DNA of 50,958 nucleotides, from NCBI GenBank assembly GCA_017430235.1, contig JAFRNH010000004.1:1-50958 (forward strand), read 5' to 3'. Shown here piece by piece: positions 45,959 to 50,958 of this stretch (positions are counted from its first letter, which is position 1; each line of letters starts with the position of its first letter). The notes under the pieces were generated by a model, which saw only the letters and a list, made by a program, of their open reading frames with translations, did not search any database and had not been told where the DNA came from. The stretch is from Paludibacteraceae bacterium (GTDB lineage: Bacteria; Bacteroidota; Bacteroidia; Bacteroidales; Paludibacteraceae). The position numbers and the translations under genes were made by a program.

Positions 45959-47335
45959 ATGAACGAGTATAATGAAAAAGAATCAGAATGTGTAGGTCTG
46001 TGGAATAAATGTCTGGCAATTATTAAGGATAATATTTCAGTATCTCAATTTAAAACATGGTTTGAGCCGATTGTTGCAGAGAAATGGGAGGATCGTACGT
46101 TAACGATTCAGGTTCCAAGTCAGTTCTATGCAGATTTTGTTGATGAACATTTTTCGGAGTTGATGAAGATGACCTTCGATCGAGTGATGGGCGAGGGTAC
46201 TAAGTTAATGTATAGTATAGTAGCGGAAAGTGTTCAGAAAACGAAGATTGTAGTGGCACCTACACCACAACATAATATTTTCAATCCATTTGCATCGAGA
46301 ACGAGGGCAGCTATTGATCCTCAGTTGAATCCTAATTATACTTTTGATACGTTCGTAGAAGGTAGTTGCAACAAATTAGGTGTGGAGGCAGGTTTGTCTG
46401 TTGCGAAATCTCCATATAAGAATACCTTTAATCCGTTGTTTGTTTATGGAGGATCCGGTTTAGGAAAGACACATTTAGTACAGGCAATAGGATGGGAGAT
46501 ACTGAAGAAATTCCCAGAAAAGAATGTCTTATATGTTGATGCCAATAGATTTCAATTGCAGTATTCTGATGCACATTTAAGTAATAGAATAAATGACTTT
46601 TTGAATTTTTATCAGCAGATCGATGTGTTAATCGTAGATGATATTCAATTTTTCTCTGGTAAAATAGGAACTCAAAATGTATTTTTCCAAATATTCAATC
46701 ATCTACAGCAGCAAGGCAAGCAGATAATTCTGACGTCGGATTGCTCACCAAAAACGCTTCAAGGTTTGGACGAAAGAATGTTGACGCGTTTTCGTTGGGG
46801 CTTAACAGTTGAGCTAGATGTTCCTAGTCAGGATACGAGAAAGTCTATACTTCAATCTAAAGTGAAGAATGAAGGATTGTTGATTCCTGATGACGTGGTG
46901 GAATATATTGCACGCAATGTGACAGAGAACATACGTGAGTTGGAAGGTGTGGTTGTTTCATTGTTGGCACAGTCGACATTGACGAAAACGGAGATAAATA
47001 TTGAATTGGCGGAGAGAGTGATTGGACGTATTGTAGAAGTGGCCGATAAAACCATCACGATACAATCCATTCAAAAGTTGGTGTGCGATTATTATCGTTT
47101 GGAAGCCAATGATATTCAGACGAAATCAAGGAAAAGAGAGGTGGTCCAAGCACGTCAAATTGCTATGTATCTTTCACGTAAGTATACGAAGAATTCGCTC
47201 TCTTCTATTGGCGAGCAGATAGGCAAGCGAGACCATGCAACAGTCTTGTATGCTTGCAATGCAGTGAACGATTTGCTGAAATATGATAAATCTTTCAGAC
47301 AAAGTTTAGAAACAATTGAAAATTCATTAAAATAA
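45959..47335 (+). CDS. dnaA: Chromosomal replication initiator DnaA
   Basis: A 458-residue AAA+ protein that unwinds the origin of replication. Domain I starts with CVGLWNKCLAIIKDNISVSQFKTWFEPI. Domain III has GGSGLGKTH (Walker A) and IVDDIQFF (Walker B), with the ILTSDCSPKTLQGLDERMLTRFRWGL region. The C-terminal helix-turn-helix domain is KSRKREVVQARQIAMYLSRKYTKNSLSSIGEQIGKRDHATVLYA, which binds DnaA boxes. I use the ATG at 45959, which gives the usual short lead before LWN; the ATG at 45935 is also possible. The gene is not flanked by dnaN or other origin genes. Confidence 0.95.
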   Translation: MNEYNEKESECVGLWNKCLAIIKDNISVSQFKTWFEPIVAEKWEDRTLTIQVPSQFYADFVDEHFSELMKMTFDRVMGEGTKLMYSIVAESVQKTKIVVAPTPQHNIFNPFASRTRAAIDPQLNPNYTFDTFVEGSCNKLGVEAGLSVAKSPYKNTFNPLFVYGGSGLGKTHLVQAIGWEILKKFPEKNVLYVDANRFQLQYSDAHLSNRINDFLNFYQQIDVLIVDDIQFFSGKIGTQNVFFQIFNHLQQQGKQIILTSDCSPKTLQGLDERMLTRFRWGLTVELDVPSQDTRKSILQSKVKNEGLLIPDDVVEYIARNVTENIRELEGVVVSLLAQSTLTKTEINIELAERVIGRIVEVADKTITIQSIQKLVCDYYRLEANDIQTKSRKREVVQARQIAMYLSRKYTKNSLSSIGEQIGKRDHATVLYACNAVNDLLKYDKSFRQSLETIENSLK

Positions 47336-47346
47336 TTTTATATTTG
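47316..47346 (+). promoter_or_regulatory. Promoter of the pRiA4b ORF-3-like gene
   Basis: TTG (47316-47318), 20 bases, then TATATTTG (47339-47346). It overlaps the end of dnaA. Transcription would begin about 18 bases before the ATG at 47371. Confidence 0.55.
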
Positions 47347-47370
47347 TAGCCGATTAAATTAATACGGATT

Positions 47371-47922
47371 ATGGTATACAAGTTTGTTATATTATCTGAT
47401 GAGGTGGACGATTTCGTTCGTGAGATAGATATTGATTCTGAGGCTACATTTATGGAGTTGCATGATGCAATTCTAGAGTCAGTTGGTTATGCAAATGATC
47501 AAATGACTTCTTTCTTTATTTGTGATGATGATTGGGAGACGGGAACGGAGATTACACAAGTAGAGATGGACACAGCTTCGGATGTCGATAGCTATGTGAT
47601 GGATAAGACGAAGTTGTATGAACTCGTTAGCGATGAAGGACAGAGATTAGTGTTTGTGTTTGATTACATGAACAACCGTTCTTTCTATATGGAGTTAAAG
47701 TCTATTATTACGAGCAATGACCTACCAAAGGCTGTGTGCAAAATTTCCAAAGGGAAAGCACCTGTTCAAATATTGGATGGTCTCTTTATGGACGATGCTG
47801 CAATTTCAAAGAAGGACTCTGCAGTGTTTGATGATGGAGGCGAAGACTTCTTGGATGGAGAGGGCTTCAATGAAGACGAATTGGATGGTTTAAGTATAAA
47901 TGATAATTATTTTGAGGAGTAA
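47371..47922 (+). CDS. pRiA4b ORF-3-like protein
   Basis: A 183-residue soluble acidic protein. The first 110 residues fit the plasmid pRiA4b ORF-3-like fold: YKFVILSDEVDDFVREIDIDSEATFMELHDAILESVGY, then MTSFFICDDDWETG and TKLYELVSDEGQRLVFVFDYMNNRSFYMEL. The C-terminal 50 residues are Asp/Glu/Gly-rich. The family is widespread and its role is not established; Bacteroidota copies often lie as single genes. It is downstream of dnaA but has a promoter of its own, so a link to replication is not shown. Confidence 0.8.
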   Translation: MVYKFVILSDEVDDFVREIDIDSEATFMELHDAILESVGYANDQMTSFFICDDDWETGTEITQVEMDTASDVDSYVMDKTKLYELVSDEGQRLVFVFDYMNNRSFYMELKSIITSNDLPKAVCKISKGKAPVQILDGLFMDDAAISKKDSAVFDDGGEDFLDGEGFNEDELDGLSINDNYFEE

Positions 47923-47934
47923 CAGATAGGTTGC

Positions 47935-47965
47935 TTTGAAATTTGGTATATTTTTTGTACCTTTG
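47935..47965 (+). promoter_or_regulatory. Promoter of the VTC/DUF4956 cassette
   Basis: TTTG (47935-47938), exactly 19 bases, then TACCTTTG (47958-47965): a full consensus Bacteroidota promoter. Transcription would start near 47971-47974, giving a leader of about 143 bases before the ATG at 48116. Confidence 0.75.
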
Positions 47966-47970
47966 TATTC

Positions 47971-48095
47971 GGGGAGACGGCCTGATCATATATTTACATA
48001 GTTGCTCTTTTATCAGTTTTGGCTTTTTATCCTCAAAAAAACGAGATACGTTGAAAAAATTTTTTTAATTCACGTCGTCTCTATATTTTAGTTTT
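47971..48095 (+). promoter_or_regulatory. Structured 5' leader of the VTC cassette
   Basis: GAGACG near 47974 can pair with CGTCTC near 48076-48081, closing most of the leader. Inside, ACGT...ACGT flanking an A/T hairpin (about 48047-48074) can fold as well. A T-rich run follows. No known riboswitch class was recognised. It could be an attenuator or simply a stable leader. Confidence 0.35.
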
Positions 48096-48115
48096 TGAAT
48101 TTAATATCCATGGTT

Positions 48116-48514
48116 ATGAGGAAAACATTAATTTTAGCAATTTTGGCATGTTTCGCATTTTCGATAACATCTGTCAGCGCTCAGAAAACTTTTGAAGGAA
48201 AGGTGTTGAAAGAGGTTAAAGAGTGGCGTATTGATGGTTCAAAGAAGAAGTTGGATCATGTGACAAAATATAAAGATGGGAAAAAAGTGGAGGAAATAGA
48301 ATATTCTTCCATTGGTGAACAAAAATCACGTACAACCTATACATACAATGAAAATGGTAAGTGTATAGAGGAAAAGTATTATGACGAATATAATAAATTG
48401 GAAAAGACAGTCCAATTTGAATATTTTGAAAACGGCAAGAAAAAGTCACAAAAAAATATTCTCCCTAATGGCAAGGTAAAAAGCTATAAGGAGTTCGAAT
48501 ACATAGTTGAATAA
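48116..48514 (+). CDS. Small exported protein with imperfect tyrosine-rich repeats
   Basis: A 132-residue protein with a signal peptide (about 1-23, ending VSAQ). The mature part is basic and beta-strand-like, with repeated pieces such as VTKYKDGKKVEEIEY, TTYTYNENGKCIEEKYY and VQFEYFENGKKKS. This recalls MORN-variant or YwqK-type repeats (Y-x-NGK). I cannot name the family. The ATG at 48116 is used; a TTG at 48095 and an ATG at 48110 also lie in frame but add nothing signal-like. It is the first gene after the promoter at 47935, and the VTC gene follows after 7 bases, so it probably belongs with that cassette. Confidence 0.7.
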   Translation: MRKTLILAILACFAFSITSVSAQKTFEGKVLKEVKEWRIDGSKKKLDHVTKYKDGKKVEEIEYSSIGEQKSRTTYTYNENGKCIEEKYYDEYNKLEKTVQFEYFENGKKKSQKNILPNGKVKSYKEFEYIVE

Positions 48515-48521
48515 TAAAATA

Positions 48522-49280
48522 ATGGAAGAAATCGTTAAATCTATTGACGAAAAGCTTTCCGCTTTTGATAAGATTACGTTGGACGAGATGAGCGGAATCC
48601 GACTGATGAATCGTATAGATACGAAGTTCCTCGTGAACGTTCATCAACTTCCAACCCTTTTAGAAATGGCGCAGAAGGATTATTATGTGCAAGAGATTGG
48701 AACGCTAAGAAAAGCTTTCTATCGTACATTGTACTATGATACTCCTACAGCCACTATGTATGTTGTACACCAGGATGGAAAATTGAATCGTCAGAAGATT
48801 CGCGTACGTGAGTATGTGGAATCAAATTTGATGTTCCTTGAGGTGAAAACAAAAAACAATAAGGGACGTACGTCAAAGAAACGAATTACCATCACTGATG
48901 AAAATGTGCTTGAGAATCAAGAGGCGATTGCTTTCTTGGATGAAAAATCCAAGTTTAAAATGAGTGAAATCGCTTACCGATTACGCAATAGTTTCTTTAG
49001 AATCACATTGGTTAATAAACAAAAAACAGAACGTTTAACAATCGATTTCAATATAAATTTTGAAAATTGTGTGACAGGCATCAAAAACACAATATCTAAA
49101 TTGTGTATTGTAGAGGTCAAACAAGATGGTAACGCTCATTCGTATTTTAAGGATTATCTATCTTCGCTTCGGATCAAACAACGCAGTATTAGTAAATATT
49201 GCTTGGGAATGGTGTTGACAGATCCGTCTATAAAATACAATCGCTTCAAAGAGAAGGTGCGTTATATTAACAAGTTATGA
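48522..49280 (+). CDS. VTC-domain protein (polyphosphate polymerase-like)
   Basis: A 252-residue soluble protein of the VTC (CYTH-like tunnel) family. In yeast Vtc4 this domain makes polyphosphate from ATP inside a basic tunnel. The expected residues are present: R31 and K35 (RIDTKF), K92, R94 and R96 (KIRVRE), E107 and K109 (LEVKT), K119/K120 and R121, R171 and D175 (RLTIDF), E198 and K200 (VEVKQ), and K225 (SISKY). No SPX domain or membrane helix is present, so the domain is free and cytosolic. I use the ATG at 48522. The neighbouring DUF4956 gene, 29 bases on, codes for the likely membrane partner. Catalysis is plausible by residue conservation but not shown. Confidence 0.88.
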   Translation: MEEIVKSIDEKLSAFDKITLDEMSGIRLMNRIDTKFLVNVHQLPTLLEMAQKDYYVQEIGTLRKAFYRTLYYDTPTATMYVVHQDGKLNRQKIRVREYVESNLMFLEVKTKNNKGRTSKKRITITDENVLENQEAIAFLDEKSKFKMSEIAYRLRNSFFRITLVNKQKTERLTIDFNINFENCVTGIKNTISKLCIVEVKQDGNAHSYFKDYLSSLRIKQRSISKYCLGMVLTDPSIKYNRFKEKVRYINKL

Positions 49281-49309
49281 TAATTAGTAAAAAAATAATT
49301 AAATAGATT

Positions 49310-49990
49310 ATGGAGCTTTTAGCAAGTATTTTCGACTACGAGTTTTTCGGTAGTGCCTTGGTTAATAGGGACGGACTTGGACTATTGTTATTCCGTTTCG
49401 GATTGAATGTTATCGTCACTTCTTTGATTATCGTTTGGCTGTATTACAGCAAATCAAAAAGAAGAGATTACGTGTTTACTTTTACTTTGATTAGCACGAC
49501 AGTATTCTTGCTAATTTTCTTATTGGGAAGTGAGAAACTTCAAATAGGTCTTGCACTAGGATTGTTTGCCATCTTTGGTATTATCCGATATAGAACGGAT
49601 ACTGTGCCAATTCGTGAAATGACCTATTTGTTCCTTATCATCGGTCTTTCTGTAATCAATGCTTTGGCTATCAGTGTCAGCTACGTTGAATTGTTCTGCA
49701 CCAACTTCTTATTTGTCTTGATGACATGGGTGATGGAGAAAACTCGTATCGTATCAAAAAGCGCTTGCAAGTTGATCAAATACGAGAAAATAGATTTGAT
49801 CACACCTGATAAATATGATGAAATGCTCGCAGATATTAAAAAACGTACGGGTTTGAATATCACTAAATGTGAAGTTGGTTATATCGACTTTTTGAAAGAT
49901 ACTGCTTTGGTTAAAGTTTATTATGAATCTGCTAGTCAGGAGATTAATACAGTTGACCAAATCACTCGCGCTAAAGATTTCAATGGATAA
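49310..49990 (+). CDS. DUF4956 membrane protein
   Basis: A 226-residue inner-membrane protein with about four hydrophobic segments in the first 145 residues, then a soluble C-terminal domain. The family signature is GLALGLFAIFGIIRYRTDTVPIREMTYLFLIIGLSVINAL. The C-terminal part (ANIKKRTGLNITKCEVGYIDFLKDTALVKVYY in essence) is a ferredoxin-like cytosolic domain. DUF4956 genes are often neighbours of VTC-domain genes in bacteria; the function is not established. It could hold a polymer channel or a membrane platform for the VTC domain. The stop overlaps the next gene's start. Confidence 0.88.
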   Translation: MELLASIFDYEFFGSALVNRDGLGLLLFRFGLNVIVTSLIIVWLYYSKSKRRDYVFTFTLISTTVFLLIFLLGSEKLQIGLALGLFAIFGIIRYRTDTVPIREMTYLFLIIGLSVINALAISVSYVELFCTNFLFVLMTWVMEKTRIVSKSACKLIKYEKIDLITPDKYDEMLADIKKRTGLNITKCEVGYIDFLKDTALVKVYYESASQEINTVDQITRAKDFNG

Positions 49991-50663
49991 GGTTTATCTA
50001 AAAATATTCGTAATCATCTTCTCCCTCTGCTGTTCATTTCCTGTAATGGCAGGGGAGGAGAGTTATGATTTTACAACTTCGATAGATGCTGGTATCTCAA
50101 AGAAATTCTTCAAGCGTCTGAGGGTCGGATTAACGGGGTCTGCTTCCCTAAAAGAAAATTCCACTACTCTCGATAAGTTGTCTTCCAAAGCGGATGTGTC
50201 CTATATGGTGGTCCGTAAGGTCCTGAAAGTTGGTGTTTCATATTATGCCATCGCAAAAAACAGAGACAACGATTTCTTCTTCAACCAGAGATTCCAAGGC
50301 TATACGAATGTTAAATACGATATTAATCGGTTCTCTTTCGCGTGGCGGTCTCGTTATCAAATGACGTATCGTCCGGAGAAAAAGGAGGAGAAACAATGGG
50401 TTAACTATTGGAGAAACAAATTTTCGTTTTCTGCGAAAATCCCCAAAGTGCCTTTGTACTCGAGTCTTGCAGCAGAACTGTTTTATCGAACCAATAACTA
50501 TAAGGGAAATTATATCACTAAACTGAGGTACGAAGGAGCCCTGAAATATGAATTTGATAAAAAGAATTCACTAAAGTTGTATTATCAGTATGACGACCCT
50601 GTAAATGTGAAAAAACTAAAGAACGTTAGTAACTTAGGTTTGTCGTATCAGTTCAGCTTTTAA
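49983..50663 (+). CDS. DUF2490-like small outer-membrane barrel
   Basis: A 226-residue protein with a signal peptide (about 1-24, ending VMAG). The mature part is a run of alternating aromatic and polar strands: SIDAGISKKFFKRLRVGLTGSASL, FSFAWRSRYQMTY, ALKYEFDKKNSLKLYYQYDD and a terminal NLGLSYQFSF ending in Phe. This is the pattern of DUF2490-type outer-membrane barrels of about 10-12 strands. The function is unknown; a porin or polymer exit is possible given the cassette. It starts inside the end of the DUF4956 gene (8-base overlap). Confidence 0.8.
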   Translation: MDKVYLKIFVIIFSLCCSFPVMAGEESYDFTTSIDAGISKKFFKRLRVGLTGSASLKENSTTLDKLSSKADVSYMVVRKVLKVGVSYYAIAKNRDNDFFFNQRFQGYTNVKYDINRFSFAWRSRYQMTYRPEKKEEKQWVNYWRNKFSFSAKIPKVPLYSSLAAELFYRTNNYKGNYITKLRYEGALKYEFDKKNSLKLYYQYDDPVNVKKLKNVSNLGLSYQFSF

Positions 50664-50709
50664 CATGATGGATACTTCTATGGACTCCTGTTTTATACGA
50701 TTTTAATTT

Positions 50710-50958
50710 ATGGAAACTGCCCTTTTAATATTAAAGAGGATATGTAATTATTTTGATGAAGTTCATTGGAAAGTGGAGTTTTGGTTTGCTATATTGAATG
50801 CTATCTTCGTTTTCCTAATCTCACACAAATATTTTGTCTTGCTTCTTTCTGAGGCATCTACTCTTCATCCTGTCTATTCTGTGGTTGCTTTTTTTTGCCA
50901 TTTCCTATGCTTGACCTTGTTCGTGTTGGGAGGGTTCTTTTTTCAACTTTACGTTTCC
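50710..50958 (+). CDS. Polytopic membrane protein (partial, N-terminus)
   Basis: An open frame from the ATG at 50710 to the window edge (83 codons, no stop). The start is METALLILKRICNYFDEV, then two strong hydrophobic segments: FWFAILNAIFVFLIS and SVVAFFCHFLCLTLFVLGGFFF. Only the first membrane part is present. The layout, with two or more helices at the front, fits phosphoethanolamine-transferase or sulfatase-type envelope enzymes, among others; this cannot be decided here. It follows the barrel gene by 46 bases on the same strand and may be the fifth gene of the cassette. Confidence 0.55.
   Translation, partial: METALLILKRICNYFDEVHWKVEFWFAILNAIFVFLISHKYFVLLLSEASTLHPVYSVVAFFCHFLCLTLFVLGGFFFQLYVS

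Noticed and set aside
48095-48115. TTG start for the small exported protein
   Set aside because: It would add seven residues before a normal signal peptide that already begins at the ATG at 48116.

Overview
The window looks like the chromosome of a member of the Bacteroidales (phylum Bacteroidota). The genes are AT-rich and most lack a Shine-Dalgarno sequence. Upstream regions repeatedly carry the Bacteroidota -7 element TAnnTTTG, sometimes with TTTG or TTG 18-20 bases before it. Secreted proteins end in type IX secretion (T9SS) sorting domains. A GldB-type lipoprotein, a GT3-type glycogen synthase and an LptD-like barrel point the same way. I cannot name a genus. No phage, transposase, integrase, CRISPR array or rRNA was seen; this is mostly core chromosome.

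Layout. 1-100: start of a SlyD-like isomerase gene on the minus strand. 328-5017: two T9SS-exported polysaccharide lyase-type enzymes (PL11 and a PL14-like protein), probably for pectin or acidic glycans. 5182-8182: a coupled operon of GH3-type acyl-adenylase, HAD hydrolase and YjdF-type membrane protein, converging on a minus-strand acyltransferase and metallo-hydrolase pair. 9924-18528: a long plus-strand run of lysS, gpsA, pgi, terminator, DedA protein, nitroreductase lipoprotein, tmk, nucleotide-sugar dehydrogenase and sugar aminotransferase. 18607-18677: tRNA-Gln(CUG). 18875-22419: nucleoside phosphorylase, tilS, DUF805 and DUF2971 genes with overlapping ends. 22497-27740 (minus): cstA, a FemAB-like acyltransferase, rfbD, rfbC, rfbA and a thioredoxin. 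27918-30888: WbpM-type dehydratase and manA. 30993-32461: a secreted MORN protein and a lipoprotein. 32468-36155 (minus): gldB, an ABC-F ATPase and miaA. 36227-40500 (minus): glycogen phosphorylase and glycogen synthase. 40582-43272 (minus): LptD-like barrel. 43369-47922: cell-wall amidase, MCE-domain protein, dnaA and a pRiA4b ORF-3-like protein. 48116 to the end: a compact cassette of secreted small protein, VTC-domain polymerase, DUF4956 membrane protein, small outer-membrane barrel and the start of another membrane protein.

How they fit together. Several loci serve the cell envelope: sugar-nucleotide supply (rfbACD, wbpM, manA, nucleotide-sugar dehydrogenase plus aminotransferase), LPS export (LptD-like), lipid trafficking (MCE), peptidoglycan splitting (amidase), and surface export of glycan-degrading enzymes (T9SS cargo). 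The glycogen pair handles storage. The most intriguing unit is the right-end VTC/DUF4956/barrel cassette, which has a strong consensus promoter and a structured leader; it could be a polyanion-synthesis and envelope system. A second recurring oddity is that four terminator-like hairpins end only 3-15 bases before the next same-strand start codon, which suggests attenuation or readthrough control.
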